A DNA stretch of 64,000 bases, from contig NZ_CP042906.1 of assembly GCF_008728855.1 (NCBI RefSeq), positions 3,346,001 to 3,410,000 on the forward strand, written 5' to 3'. The position numbers and the translations under genes are program-made. Under the pieces are notes generated by a model, which worked only from the letters and a program-made list of their open reading frames with translations, was not told the DNA's origin and searched no databases. Source of the DNA: Hypericibacter terrae (lineage in GTDB: Bacteria; Pseudomonadota; Alphaproteobacteria; Dongiales; Dongiaceae). Shown here one piece after another: positions 33,859 through 43,588 of this stretch. Position 1 is the first letter of the stretch. Every line of letters begins with the position of its first letter.

Positions 33859-36015
33859 TCAAACGCCCATCACCACCAGCGCATCGACCGCAACGACGCC
33901 TTTGCCCTGCGGCAGCACCATCAGCGGATTGACGTCGAGCTCGACCAGCTTGTCGCGATGCGCATAGGCGTAAGCCGCGATCGCCATCACCGCGTCGACC
34001 GCCGCATCGATATCGCCGGCGGGCTTGCCCCGATAGCCTTTCAGCAGCTTGGCGATCTTCAACCCGGCGACCGCCTTGGCCACATCCTCCCGCACGGTCG
34101 GCAGCAACAGAGTCGCTGCGTCTTCGACCATCTCTACCAGGATGCCGCCGGCGCCGACGACGAGGATCAATCCGAACTGCGGGTCGCGCTTCACGCCGAC
34201 GATCAGCTCCGCGACCACATCCGAAACCATGCGTTCGATCAGGAACCGCTCGGGCCGGGCGCCCGGTTTGTAGCGCGCCAGATTCTCGCCAATCGAAGCC
34301 ACCGCCGCCTTCACCTCGTCGGCGCTCTTGAGATTGAGCTTGACCGCGCCGGCCTCGGTCTTGTGCGCCAGCACCGGCTCGGCCAGCTTGGCCACCACCG
34401 GAAAGCCCAGAGCCGCCGCCGCCAGGCCCGCGTCGGCGGCGCCGACCAGGCGATTCTCGGGCACGGTCAGGCCTTGCGCCTTCAGCGCGGCCTTGCCCTC
34501 GGCCTCGCCCAGCAGGCGGGTGGCGGTCGGTATCGGCGGCAGGTCCGGCAGCAGCGCCGCATCGATCGCGCCCGGCTTCATCAGCGTGCGACGGCGCTGC
34601 CCGAAGCGTGCAGCCCCGGCAAAGGCGTCGATCGCGCTCTGCAGACCCTGCAGCGGCGTGCCGCCCGACTTGACCACATGATCGCGGGCCTCGATCGGCA
34701 TCAGCTCCGACAGCGAGCTCGTCACGAAGGCCGGCTTGCCATGGATCCGGCCCGCCCGGATGACCGCGTCGGTCGCGATGAAACAGGCGTCGTAGCCGCT
34801 CTTGTCGTCGACCGGGAAATCGATCACCAGCATCGCCGCGTCATAGTCGCCATGCAGCGCCGTCTCGAAGCATTTCTCGAGTTGCTCCTTATGGCCCCAG
34901 AGCGAGGTGTTGTAGTCGAGGGGATTGGAGACCGAGGCGAAATGCGGCAGCTGCTCGCGCAGCGAAGCCGCGGTCTTCGGCGGAAACTGCGGGAGCTCGA
35001 CGCCGACCTCGGCCGAGCGGTCGGCGGTCATCAGGCTGTCGCCGCCCGAGCAGGTGAAGACCACCATGCGGTTGTTCTCGGGCGCGCCGGAGATCGCCAG
35101 CAGCTTCGCCGTCTCCAACAGCTCCGAAAGCTCGCGCACGCGCACGACACCCAGGCGGTCGAAGAGCGTGCTGTAAAGCTTGTCGTTGCCGGCGAGCGAG
35201 CTCGTATGGCTCATCGCCAGCTTGCTGCCCAGCTCCGAATTGCCGGCCTTGAGCGCCACCACTGGCTTGCCCGCCTTGAGCGCCTTGAGGGCCGCCCGCG
35301 CGAAACGCGCGGCGTCCGGCATGCCCTCCATATAGAGGCCGATCACCGAGACCAGCGGGTCGTCCGCCAGGCACTCGATATAGTCGGCGATGTCGAGGAC
35401 CGCCTGATTGCCGCAAGTGATGACGTAGGACAGCGGCACCGACCGCTGATGGTTGGTCAGGTTGAGCGCGATGTTGCCGCTCTGCATCACCAGCGCGACG
35501 CCGCCCTTGGACCGGGCCCAGCCGGGGCCCGAGGCGAACATGGCGACGCCATCGACATAGTTGAGCAGGCCGTAGCAATTGGGGCCCACCACCGCGAGAT
35601 CGCCGGCCGCCGCCACCAGCGCCTTCTGCAGTTCCTTGCCCTCCTCGCCCACCTCGGCGAAACCGGCGGCGTAGCAGACTGCCCCGCCCGCTCCCATGCG
35701 CGCGAGCTCGCCCACCATCTCCACCGTCATCTCGCGCGGCACCGCCAGAAACACGGCATCGGGCGGCTCCGGCAGATCGGCCAATGTCTTCACGCAAGGC
35801 AGACCGGCAATCTCCGGATATTTCGGATTGACCGGCCAGATCTTGCCGGAGAAACCGGCCTTCTGGCAGAGCTCGATCGGAACGGCGACCCCCTGGCCGC
35901 CGACGAAGGCGACATGGCGGGGCGAGAGCAGGCGGCGCAGATTGGCCAGGCGGCGTTTCTGCCGGTCGTCGGTCGCGGAGGCGGACATGGGCGTCGGATC
36001 GATCGCGATGTTCAT
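33859..36015 (-). CDS. Acetate/acyl-CoA synthetase, NDP-forming type, 718 aa
   Basis: Single-chain ADP-forming acyl-CoA synthetase with domains in order: CoA-binding Rossmann (residues about 25-155, RRLLSPRHVAFVGGQGVAVP), succinyl-CoA-ligase-like domains (about 160-450), and ATP-grasp (about 490-718, with GFPVVAKLAEPVLAHKTEAGAVKLNL and LDVNPLMVLPQG at the end). The phosphorylated His common to the family would lie in the ligase part and is plausible in AMSHTSSLAGND. ATG 36015. It sits 77 bases after the SDR gene on the same strand, suggesting a shared role in acyl-CoA metabolism. Confidence 0.9.
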   Translation of the reverse strand: MNIAIDPTPMSASATDDRQKRRLANLRRLLSPRHVAFVGGQGVAVPIELCQKAGFSGKIWPVNPKYPEIAGLPCVKTLADLPEPPDAVFLAVPREMTVEMVGELARMGAGGAVCYAAGFAEVGEEGKELQKALVAAAGDLAVVGPNCYGLLNYVDGVAMFASGPGWARSKGGVALVMQSGNIALNLTNHQRSVPLSYVITCGNQAVLDIADYIECLADDPLVSVIGLYMEGMPDAARFARAALKALKAGKPVVALKAGNSELGSKLAMSHTSSLAGNDKLYSTLFDRLGVVRVRELSELLETAKLLAISGAPENNRMVVFTCSGGDSLMTADRSAEVGVELPQFPPKTAASLREQLPHFASVSNPLDYNTSLWGHKEQLEKCFETALHGDYDAAMLVIDFPVDDKSGYDACFIATDAVIRAGRIHGKPAFVTSSLSELMPIEARDHVVKSGGTPLQGLQSAIDAFAGAARFGQRRRTLMKPGAIDAALLPDLPPIPTATRLLGEAEGKAALKAQGLTVPENRLVGAADAGLAAAALGFPVVAKLAEPVLAHKTEAGAVKLNLKSADEVKAAVASIGENLARYKPGARPERFLIERMVSDVVAELIVGVKRDPQFGLILVVGAGGILVEMVEDAATLLLPTVREDVAKAVAGLKIAKLLKGYRGKPAGDIDAAVDAVMAIAAYAYAHRDKLVELDVNPLMVLPQGKGVVAVDALVVMGV

Positions 36016-36092
36016 GGGAAGGGTTCGAGAGCCTTATCGAGGGTCCAGTCTGGCCGAGACGGGCCGGGCTGGCTAGGCGGGGCCGGCAGGGC

Positions 36093-36899
36093 TCATGCGG
36101 CAGCCACCGGACCTATCAGATGTTCGCCGCCATCCAGAATCAGCGTTGTGCCCGTCATGTAATCGCCCGCCGGCGACACGAGGAAGGCGACGAGCTGCGC
36201 CACCTCTTCGGGCCGGCCCATGCGCTTGACCGGCAGCCGCTGGATGTCGGCCGCCATTTCTGCCGCATCATATTGCGAGAGAGCGGGCGTTTCGATGGTG
36301 CCGGGTGCTACCGCATTGAGGAGGATGCCGTGCCTGGCCCAAGCGAGCGCCAGGGACTTGGTGAGGTTGATGACCCCGGCGCGTGCCGCCCCCGCATGGG
36401 CCGAGCCGGGCAGACCTTGAAACAGCGAGAGGACGATATTGACGATCCGCCCCGCCCGCTGGGCAGCCACCAGCCGCTCCGCCACCGCCTTGGTCACATG
36501 CCAGGTGCCGTTCAGATTGAGATCCACCACGGCGCGGAATCCATTGGCACTGATCGCCAGCGGTTCGGCGTTGAACTGACCGCCCGCATTGTTCACCAGA
36601 ATGTCGGGCAACCAGCCGTCGGCCTGCAGCCGATCCAGGAGCAGGCCGACCTCGGCCTCCTTGCGGATGTTGAGGGGCTCGGCGCGGGCGACGATACCGG
36701 CCTCGCCGAGATCGGCGGCCGCGCGTGCCAGACGGTCGCCGTCGCGCGCGGCAATGACGACCCGGGCGCCCAGTGCGCCCAACTCCCGCGCGATCGCCAG
36801 ACCGATGCCGGTGCCGCCGCCGGTCACGAGGGCCGTGCGTCCGGCGAGCAGGTCGGCTCGGAAGATCGTGGAAGAGGCGTCGCGGACGGGGATGGGCAT
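36093..36899 (-). CDS. SDR family enoyl-CoA reductase-like protein (PECR/DECR clade), 268 aa
   Basis: Short-chain dehydrogenase with VTGGGTGIG near residue 26 and NNAGGQFNAEPL. The usual YxxxK catalytic Tyr is absent: the region reads AHAGAARAGVINLTKSLA. That matches the peroxisomal trans-2-enoyl-CoA reductase and 2,4-dienoyl-CoA reductase clade, which uses other residues and acts on CoA thioesters. The start is ATG 36899 (MPIPVRDASS), though its Shine-Dalgarno is weak. Its neighbour is an acyl-CoA synthetase, supporting fatty acyl-CoA metabolism. Confidence 0.87.
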   Translation of the reverse strand: MPIPVRDASSTIFRADLLAGRTALVTGGGTGIGLAIARELGALGARVVIAARDGDRLARAAADLGEAGIVARAEPLNIRKEAEVGLLLDRLQADGWLPDILVNNAGGQFNAEPLAISANGFRAVVDLNLNGTWHVTKAVAERLVAAQRAGRIVNIVLSLFQGLPGSAHAGAARAGVINLTKSLALAWARHGILLNAVAPGTIETPALSQYDAAEMAADIQRLPVKRMGRPEEVAQLVAFLVSPAGDYMTGTTLILDGGEHLIGPVAAA

Positions 36900-37161
36900 G
36901 AGGGAGGGGCCTGGAAACCGACAAGAAACCGGCTGAGAGCCCCGGCTCATCGGGCGGGGAACCGCTTCTTAGCCGGTCTGGCGCAAACCGTCGAGGGCAG
37001 GACGCCTGGAGCCACCGGGTGCCTGCCCCGGATTGGCCACAATTGATGCGCAGCGGCCGTTAGCCGCGGACCAAAAGAGAACGGGCGGCCCGCGATTGAC
37101 GCCGCCCACAGCCAAGGCGAGGATGCCGCCATTGCGCACCATTTTAAGGACGTCTCCCCTC

Positions 37162-37482
37162 ATGTTCCGGTCCTTCGCCGCCGCCTTCGGCCTCACCCTC
37201 GTCCTGTTCGCAGGACCCGTCCGTGCCACCGAGATTCCGAAAGACCAATCGGACAAGGACTACAAGGAATGCATCGATAGCGCGCACGACAAGAAGTACA
37301 GCGACGATAAGTGGGCGGCCTTCTGCAAGTGCAATGTGGATGGCACCAAGGCGCAGTTCACCTATGAGGAATATCAGAAGCTTCTCAGCGATATTAACGC
37401 CGGTACCTTGGCCAACCAGGATTCGCTGAACAAATTTAAGTCGATCGCCTCGGGCTGCAGCGCAAAGACGCTCCAGCCTTAA
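37162..37482 (+). CDS. Secreted small cysteine-containing protein, 106 aa
   Basis: Sec signal peptide [22 protein letters not shown], cleavage likely after VRA. Mature part about 84 residues, with four Cys (KECIDS, FCKCN, SGC) that may form two disulfides, and a helical pattern ([21 protein letters not shown]). AAGGA lies 11 bases before ATG 37162; a longer frame from 37033 has poor-quality extra residues. Function unknown; probably periplasmic. It precedes the LpxD-like gene by 35 bases and may share its transcript. Confidence 0.7.
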   Translation: MFRSFAAAFGLTLVLFAGPVRATEIPKDQSDKDYKECIDSAHDKKYSDDKWAAFCKCNVDGTKAQFTYEEYQKLLSDINAGTLANQDSLNKFKSIASGCSAKTLQP

Positions 37483-37517
37483 GACAAGCCGAGGCAGGGA
37501 CGAGCAGGTTGCAGGGC

Positions 37518-38624
37518 ATGCCTCGTCACCGCCTCGATGCGCTCGCTTCGCAGATCGGCGGTCGCTGCGAAGGCGATGGCAGCATCGAGGTGGATCGCCC
37601 TTGCGAGCCGGCCGATGCGGGGTCGGCTTTGGATCTGCCGTTGATTTTTTCCACCGAGGCGCTCGGAAAATTGAAACCTGGCGGAGCCTGCGCCGCGCTG
37701 GCGGTCGAAGGCCTCGCCCTTCCTCCTGGCCGCTTCTCCGGCCTCATCCGGGTTGCCCGCCCGCGCTATGCCCTGGCGAAGCTTCTTCCGCTGTTTCTGC
37801 TAACGATCCGTCCCGAACCCGGCATCCATCCGATGGCGATCGTCCACGCCACGGCGCGGGTCGCCCCCGACGTCGCGGTCGGACCCTTCACCCAGATCGG
37901 TGCCGATGTCGAAATCGCCGCCGGATGCGTCCTCGACGGGAATGTCACCGTCGGCGAAAGGTCCCGGCTGGGGGCCGGCTGCAGGCTTCATGGGGGCGTG
38001 CGGCTGGGCCCCGACGTCGTCCTGGGTGACCGGGTCATCCTGCATTTCAACGTCTGCCTGGGGGCGGACGGATTTTCCTATGCCACGCCGGAGCCGGGCA
38101 GCATCGAGGCCTCGGCGGTGGGAAGTCGGGTTCAGGCTCGCAACCATGCCATCGAGCGGATCCCTTCCCTGGGCCGGGTGGTGATCGGCGACGATGTGGA
38201 GATCGGCGCCAACAGCGCCGTCGACCGTGGCACCGTCGGGGATACGGTGATCCTGCGAGGGACCAAAATCGACGATCTGGTCATGATCGGCCATAATTGC
38301 CGCATCGGCGAAGACTGCCTGATTGCCGGACAGGTCGGCATTGCCGGCAGTTGCCAGATCGGAAATCGGGTGGTGCTGGGCGGTCAGGTGGGAATCGCCG
38401 ATCATGTGACCCTCGGCGACGATACAATGGTGATGGCCTCGTCCGGAGTCGGCCGTGACGTGGGGCCCGGAATGGTGGTGGGCGGGACGCCGGCCTTGCC
38501 CCGGCAACAATTTTTCGAGCAGTTGCTTGGCCTTGCGCGGCTCAAGCGAATAGCCGAAGAAATAGGTGGGTTGGCGGAACGAGTCAGGGGCCTGGAGCGT
38601 AGTAAGGACCGGCCCGAGACGTGA
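37518..38624 (+). CDS. lpxD: LpxD-like UDP-3-O-acylglucosamine N-acyltransferase, 368 aa
   Basis: Left-handed beta-helix acyltransferase that transfers an acyl chain from ACP to the amine of a sugar nucleotide. The N-terminal part binds the nucleotide ([21 protein letters not shown]). Hexapeptide repeats fill about 105-330 ([36 protein letters not shown]). Catalytic His259 in [15 protein letters not shown] 37518 is chosen; an in-frame TTG at 37509 has AGGGA 8 bases upstream and cannot be excluded. Next to ACP and ketoacyl synthase genes rather than the usual lpxA/fabZ, so it may be a paralogue for a modified glycolipid. Confidence 0.85.
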   Translation: MPRHRLDALASQIGGRCEGDGSIEVDRPCEPADAGSALDLPLIFSTEALGKLKPGGACAALAVEGLALPPGRFSGLIRVARPRYALAKLLPLFLLTIRPEPGIHPMAIVHATARVAPDVAVGPFTQIGADVEIAAGCVLDGNVTVGERSRLGAGCRLHGGVRLGPDVVLGDRVILHFNVCLGADGFSYATPEPGSIEASAVGSRVQARNHAIERIPSLGRVVIGDDVEIGANSAVDRGTVGDTVILRGTKIDDLVMIGHNCRIGEDCLIAGQVGIAGSCQIGNRVVLGGQVGIADHVTLGDDTMVMASSGVGRDVGPGMVVGGTPALPRQQFFEQLLGLARLKRIAEEIGGLAERVRGLERSKDRPET

Positions 38625-38645
38625 CCAGCAGGGGAGATCAGGGAA

Positions 38646-38897
38646 GTGATATCGGCTATCGAGGAGAAGGTAATCGAGATTGTCGCCCGGGAAAGTGGTT
38701 TGGACCGGACGCGAATTTCGGGGAACTCGACCTTGAAGGATCTGGATATTCCATCGTTGGATTTCGTGCAGATCATGTTCGCGATCGAGGAAGAGTTCAA
38801 AATCTATCTGCCGACCAACGATCCCCGCGCCGAGACCGGTTCAGTGGCCGGCCTGGTGGCGGAGATCGAGCGGCAGATAGCCGCGAAGACGGCGTGA
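38646..38897 (+). CDS. Acyl carrier protein, 83 aa
   Basis: Carrier of an acyl chain on phosphopantetheine. Four-helix pattern with IEEKVIEIVARESGLD and an acidic second helix (VQIMFAIEEEF). The modified serine is Ser37 in DIPSLDF; the usual DSL is PSL here, a mild departure seen in specialised ACPs. The start is GTG 38646 with GGGGAGATCAGGGAA just upstream. It is 21 bases after the LpxD-like gene and 16 bases before the ketoacyl synthase, so it is cotranscribed with both. Confidence 0.88.
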   Translation: MISAIEEKVIEIVARESGLDRTRISGNSTLKDLDIPSLDFVQIMFAIEEEFKIYLPTNDPRAETGSVAGLVAEIERQIAAKTA

Positions 38898-38913
38898 ACG
38901 CGCGCTCGGGATC

Positions 38914-40128
38914 ATGAACCGCGTCGTCATTACCGGCGCCGGCTGCGTGTCGGCGCTGGGGCCGGACCTCGCGACGACCTGGGCCGGAATGCGCGACGGC
39001 CGGTCGGGGATCGGTCAGCTCGAGGGGCTTCCGCTGGAACGGCTCCGGATCACCATCGGCGCCCAGGTCCGGGGCTTCGATCCGGCGACGCATTTTGCCG
39101 AAAAGAAGCTGGCGCAGTACGACCGCTTCACGCAGTTCGCCCTGGTGGCGGCGCGCGAGGCCGTCAAGCAATCGGGGATCGCGCTGAGCGGTGAGCTGGC
39201 GCGCGGATGCGCGGTGATTGTCGGCACAGGCATTGGCGGCCAAACCACCCAGGACGAGGGGTTTCAACGGCTCTACGGCGAAAAGGCCGACCGCCTCGCG
39301 CCCATGACCGTCCCGCGCGCCATGCCGAGCGCTGCCACCAGCCACGTCTCGATGGAGTTCGGTCTGCGTGGGCCCTCCTTTGGAGTGACCTCGGCCTGCG
39401 CCTCTTCAAATCATGCGATCGCGATCGCCTTCGATATGGTGCGCCTCGGCCGCGCGCCGGCTGCGCTCGCCGGCGGTGCCGAGGCCCCCATGACGCTGGG
39501 CGGGCTCAAGAGCTGGGAGGCGCTGCGGGTCATGTCGCCCGACGGCTGTCGACCGTTCTGCCGCGACCGCCGCGGCATGGTGCTCGGCGAGGGTGCCGGC
39601 ATGTTCCTGCTGGAGCCGCTGGAAAGCGCGCTTGGCCGAGGCGCCCGCCCGCTGGCCGAGTTGGTCGGTGCCGGCATGTCCGCCGACGCGGGCGATCTCG
39701 TGGCACCGTCGGTCGATGGCTGTGCCGCGGCCATCACCGCGGCATTGGCCGATGCCGGACTGGCTCCGGAGCAAATCGGCTATATCAATGCCCACGGCAC
39801 GGCCACGCCGGCCAACGACCCGGCGGAGACCAAGGCCGTTCGGAAGGCCTTCGGCCGCCACGCCGAGCGGCTCGCCATATCCTCGACCAAGGCCGTCCAT
39901 GGCCATGCGTTGGGGGCCGCCGGTGCGATCGAGCTGGTCGCGGTTCTGGGGGTCCTGACGGAGGACGTGCTTCCGCCCACCGCCGGCTTCACCGAGGCCG
40001 ATCCGGAATGCGATCTCGACTATGTTCCCAACCAGGCGCGCAAGGTCGCGGTCGAGGCGGCTCTCTCCAACTCCTTCGCCTTCGGCGGCCTGAATTGCGT
40101 TCTGGCGCTGAAACGCATCGATTCCTAA
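38914..40128 (+). CDS. fabF: Beta-ketoacyl-ACP synthase (KAS II/FabF family), 404 aa
   Basis: Elongating condensing enzyme. Catalytic triad intact: Cys162 in SACASSNHAI, His294 in NAHGTATPAND and His329 in KAVHGHALGAAG, with Lys326. It begins MNRVVITGAGCVSALG and ends with SNSFAFGGLNCVLALKR, full length. It follows the dedicated ACP by 16 bases. Together with the LpxD-like gene it could build a special acyl chain for a sugar lipid, as in very-long-chain lipid A pathways; this is inference. It might equally be a housekeeping FabF. Confidence 0.88.
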   Translation: MNRVVITGAGCVSALGPDLATTWAGMRDGRSGIGQLEGLPLERLRITIGAQVRGFDPATHFAEKKLAQYDRFTQFALVAAREAVKQSGIALSGELARGCAVIVGTGIGGQTTQDEGFQRLYGEKADRLAPMTVPRAMPSAATSHVSMEFGLRGPSFGVTSACASSNHAIAIAFDMVRLGRAPAALAGGAEAPMTLGGLKSWEALRVMSPDGCRPFCRDRRGMVLGEGAGMFLLEPLESALGRGARPLAELVGAGMSADAGDLVAPSVDGCAAAITAALADAGLAPEQIGYINAHGTATPANDPAETKAVRKAFGRHAERLAISSTKAVHGHALGAAGAIELVAVLGVLTEDVLPPTAGFTEADPECDLDYVPNQARKVAVEAALSNSFAFGGLNCVLALKRIDS

Positions 40129-40266
40129 GACAGGGTGACGTGCCAGCGGCTATAGATGCGGGCTGGCCCACGGCTTTGCCACAAGTGGCCCTTCATGGTG
40201 CCTTGTTTTGGTCTAACAATTCCCGATCCTGGGCGCTGAACAAATGGCGTGCCACCCGTGAGGCGA

Positions 40267-41391
40267 ATGCGCAACTCCATCACCGCCGAGCCGGCTGCCG
40301 CATCGCATCGCGGGACCTCTGCATTCCCGACCCACGTTGCGAGCCGGTCTCTCTGCCGAAGGCTGCTTGACGGCTCGAGGCTGTTGGCGCGGGCGCTCTG
40401 CCTCGGTCTCTGCCTGTTCGCGTTGACCGGCCACGTCGAGGGGCAGGAGCTGCGTTATTTCCGCATCGGCACCGGCGCGCCCGAGACCAGTTACTTTCCG
40501 ATCGGGGGCGTCATCGCCAGCGCGGTCTCCAACCCGCCCGGCGCCCGCGACTGCAATCAGGGCGGCAGCTGCGGGGTGCCGGGGCTGATCGCGCTCGCCC
40601 AGACCACCAACGGTTCCATCGACAACCTCACGCAGATCGCGGCGGGCAATCTCGATTCCGGGCTCTGCCAGGCGGACATCGCCGCGGCGGCCGCCAAGGG
40701 CCTGCCCCCCTTCGATGGGAGCCGTGCCATACCGGGCCTGCGGGCCATCGCGAACCTCTATCAGGAGGGCGTGCATGTGGTGGTCCATGCCGATGTCTCG
40801 ATCGACAGCGTGGCCGATCTCAAAGGGCGCCGGGTGGCGATCGGTGAAAAGGGCTCCGATGCGATGGTGACGTCGCTGCTGGTCCTGGGCGCTTATGGCC
40901 TCAACGAAAAGCGAATCAAGCCGGCCTATCTCGATCTCGCCGATGCGACCCAGAAATTCGCCGCGCGCGAGATCGACGCGATCATCACCCTCGGCAGCTA
41001 CCCAATTCCGGCCCTGGTCGATCTGGCCAGCGAAACGCCGATCAAGCTGGTGGCGCTCAATGACGATCAGGCCTCGGCGCTCCGCGAGGCCAATCCCTAC
41101 CTCACCGTGGACCTCATCCCGGCCGGTGCCTATGATGGCGTCGGCAGCACGGTCACGCTCGGCATCGGGGCCCTGTGGGTGGTGGACGAGAAGCTCGATG
41201 CGGAGCTGGTCTATGAGCTGACGCGTGCGCTCTGGCACAAATCGACCCGCCGGCTGCTCGACCAGGCCGGTCCGGTGGGGCAAAAGATCAAGCTCGATGC
41301 CGCGCTGCTGCGGCTGCCGATCCCGCTCCATCCGGGTGCCGCCCGCTATTATGCCGAGTTGGGCAAGGCGCCGGTCGGGACGTCGAACTGA
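40267..41391 (+). CDS. TAXI family TRAP-type solute-binding protein, 374 aa
   Basis: Periplasmic receptor of TRAP-associated extracytoplasmic family. A long N-region precedes a hydrophobic signal segment (LLARALCLGLCLFALTGHVEG), then the TAXI signatures RIGTGAPETSYFPIGGVIASAVS, VHADVSIDSVADLKGRRVAIGEKGSDAM and a C-terminal IPLHPGAARYY. The start is uncertain: GTG 40249, GTG 40258 and ATG 40267 are all in frame with no strong Shine-Dalgarno; ATG 40267 is used. No TRAP permease genes are adjacent, so it is an orphan receptor. Confidence 0.85.
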   Translation: MRNSITAEPAAASHRGTSAFPTHVASRSLCRRLLDGSRLLARALCLGLCLFALTGHVEGQELRYFRIGTGAPETSYFPIGGVIASAVSNPPGARDCNQGGSCGVPGLIALAQTTNGSIDNLTQIAAGNLDSGLCQADIAAAAAKGLPPFDGSRAIPGLRAIANLYQEGVHVVVHADVSIDSVADLKGRRVAIGEKGSDAMVTSLLVLGAYGLNEKRIKPAYLDLADATQKFAAREIDAIITLGSYPIPALVDLASETPIKLVALNDDQASALREANPYLTVDLIPAGAYDGVGSTVTLGIGALWVVDEKLDAELVYELTRALWHKSTRRLLDQAGPVGQKIKLDAALLRLPIPLHPGAARYYAELGKAPVGTSN

Positions 41392-41528
41392 CGTCCACCC
41401 CGGAGTCGCTGCCTCATTTTCAGCGGGAAATGTCTGCCCCGGCGCCGAAGCCCCCTGAGTTTCGGTAGAGGGATCGACCCGACTTTCCCTGGATATCAAT
41501 ACATCTTCCGGGCGCGCACTATCGCAAA

Positions 41529-41557
41529 TTGACACAAGTTGGGGCATCCTCGCTTGT
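41529..41557 (+). promoter_or_regulatory. Possible promoter of the DegT gene
   Basis: TTGACA at 41529-41534, then a 17-base spacer and GCTTGT at 41552-41557 as a weak -10. It lies about 57 bases before the start of the aminotransferase gene at 41614 within a 222-base gap. The -10 element is poor; low confidence. Confidence 0.3.
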
Positions 41558-41613
41558 GCCACTCTGTGACCGCCCTTCCGCAGCCCGGCCTCGTCCCCCA
41601 GGAGCATTGCCTG

Positions 41614-42747
41614 ATGAGCATCCAACTCTTCGTCCCGACCTTCGCCATCGACGAGGTTCTCGCCGAAATTCGCGAATGTCTCGAGCGGGGCTGGACCGGT
41701 TTGGGCTTCAAAACCGTCGAGATCGAGAACCGCTGGAAGGAGCATGTCGGGCTGCCTCATGCCCATTTCCTGAACTCGGCGACGGCGGGCCTGCATCTGG
41801 CGCTGAACGTGTTCAAGGAAGAGTATGGCTGGCAGGAAGGCGACGAGGTCATCACCACGCCGCTGACCTTCGTCTCCACCAATCATGTCATCCTCTATGA
41901 AGGGCTGAAGCCGGTCTTCGCGGATGTCGACGAGTATCTCTGCCTGGATCCTCGGTCCGTCGCCCAGCGCATCACGCCGCGGACGAAGGCGCTGATCTTC
42001 GTGGGGCTCGGCGGCAATACCGGCCGCCTCGAAGAGATCCAGACGCTATGCGCCGCCCATGACATCAAGCTGATCCTGGACGCCGCCCATATGGCCGGCA
42101 CGCGCCTCCATGACCGCACGCCCACCGGCGACGCGACCGTCTATTCGTTCCAGGCGGTCAAAAACCTGCCGACCGCGGATTCGGGAATGATCTGCTTCGA
42201 GGACGGGCGCCTGGATGCGATCGCCCGCAAGAAGACCTGGCTCGGGATCAACAAGGACACCTATACGCGCACCAGCGAAGGCGGGACCTACAAGTGGCTC
42301 TATGACGTCGAGTATGTCGGATTCAAATATCACGGCAATTCGATCATGGCCGCGATCGCCCTGGCGCAGCTTCCCTATCTCGAACGGGACAATGACCGCC
42401 GGCGCGAGATCGCTGCGCGGTACGACGCGGGTTTTCGCGGATTGGAAGCGATCTCGACGATTCCCGTGGCCCCGGGCTGCGTCTCGTCGCGCCACCTCTA
42501 TCAGATCGCCGTCGAGAAGCGCGACCAGATGATGGTCCATCTCAACGAATGCGGCGTGTTTCCCGGCGTGCATTACCTGTCGAACACCGACTACCGCATG
42601 TTCGCGGACTATCGCGGGCTTTGCCCCAATGCCGATCGCATGTCGGAGCGGATCATTTCGCTGCCGCTGCATCTTCGGCTCACCGATGCCGATGTGGACA
42701 AGGTCATCGAGAGCGTGATCCGCTTCCGCATCGGCATGGTTGCCTGA
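41614..42747 (+). CDS. DegT/DnrJ/EryC1 family sugar aminotransferase, 377 aa
   Basis: PLP enzyme, probably adding an amino group to a nucleotide keto-sugar. Catalytic Lys183 in SFQAVKNLPTADSG, Asp156 and nearby His159 in LILDAAHMAG. Also TTPLTFVSTNHVILYEGLKPVF, and a C-terminal VHYLSNTDYR segment. ATG 41614 is preceded by GGAG with 9-base spacing; an extended frame to 41539 is poor. Full length. It precedes the GNAT gene by 22 bases, so an amino sugar may be made and then acylated. Confidence 0.9.
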   Translation: MSIQLFVPTFAIDEVLAEIRECLERGWTGLGFKTVEIENRWKEHVGLPHAHFLNSATAGLHLALNVFKEEYGWQEGDEVITTPLTFVSTNHVILYEGLKPVFADVDEYLCLDPRSVAQRITPRTKALIFVGLGGNTGRLEEIQTLCAAHDIKLILDAAHMAGTRLHDRTPTGDATVYSFQAVKNLPTADSGMICFEDGRLDAIARKKTWLGINKDTYTRTSEGGTYKWLYDVEYVGFKYHGNSIMAAIALAQLPYLERDNDRRREIAARYDAGFRGLEAISTIPVAPGCVSSRHLYQIAVEKRDQMMVHLNECGVFPGVHYLSNTDYRMFADYRGLCPNADRMSERIISLPLHLRLTDADVDKVIESVIRFRIGMVA

Positions 42748-42769
42748 GCGCCCCGAAGATGGCGTTCGT

Positions 42770-43438
42770 GTGAGCGGATTCTGGCCAGCGGCAGAGCGGA
42801 AGCTGGCGGACGCGAAGTCCACCGCCCATCCTCTCCGCTTTCAAATTCGCGACGAGGCCGGCGGCACCGTGGCGACCTTGCGTTCCCTGACGACCTCCGA
42901 TCTCGGCGACGACCGGCTGGTCGCGACCCTCGCCCGCTGGCGCGAGGAGAACAAGGATCGCTTCCTCACCATCGTGCCGTTCGATCCGGAAGGTACCCGT
43001 CGATGGATGGAGCGATTTCCGGTAGGCGACCCGAAGCGCATCCTGTTCCTGGTCGGGGGGCCGGATGGCGAACTGCTGGGCCATTATGGGTTGCTGCTCA
43101 TCGGACCCGGCGAGGCGGAGATCGACAATACGCTCCGCGGCTCAGTGCGCTGCCCGGCCGGTTTGTTTGGCCAAGTGGCGCAAACAATCATTCGCTGGGC
43201 GATTGACGAGCTTGGCGCCCGGAGGCTGATCGTCCGGGTCATGTCCAACAATCCCGTCGCCATCCGGCATCAGGAGCGCAATGGTTTTGCCCAAGAGAGC
43301 GTCTTGCCGCTGCGTGAAATCCATGAGGGTGACATTATCCGCCGCGAAGTGGTCGACGACCCGTCCCGTTCAAATCTGCCTTTCGGCCTGACGGTGCTGT
43401 CCTATCCGATCGCAAGGGAACGGCCGGCGAGGCACTGA
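42770..43438 (+). CDS. GNAT family N-acetyltransferase, 222 aa
   Basis: Acetyl-CoA-dependent acyltransferase. Core seen in LGHYGLLLIGPGEAEIDNTL, followed by AQTIIRWAIDELGARRLIVRVMSNNPVAIRHQERNGFAQE, the typical acetyl-CoA binding and C-terminal half. The N-terminal ~50 residues are extra. GTG 42770 is used; TTG 42740 is an in-frame alternative overlapping the DegT stop. Immediate coupling to the DegT aminotransferase suggests N-acylation of an amino sugar, as in rare-sugar pathways. This is inferred from position. Confidence 0.8.
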   Translation: MSGFWPAAERKLADAKSTAHPLRFQIRDEAGGTVATLRSLTTSDLGDDRLVATLARWREENKDRFLTIVPFDPEGTRRWMERFPVGDPKRILFLVGGPDGELLGHYGLLLIGPGEAEIDNTLRGSVRCPAGLFGQVAQTIIRWAIDELGARRLIVRVMSNNPVAIRHQERNGFAQESVLPLREIHEGDIIRREVVDDPSRSNLPFGLTVLSYPIARERPARH

Positions 43439-43588
43439 CGAAAGCGTGGCACGAACTCCGGCCGTGGCCCTCCCGCGCCGATCGGGAGTCGACTCTGGGC
43501 CGGGCCGCCTTCTCAACCCCTTGACCGCGGATCGCGGCCCACGTTACTTGCTGCAGCCCCACTCAAATAAAGGCGTCCTCCGTCTCTC

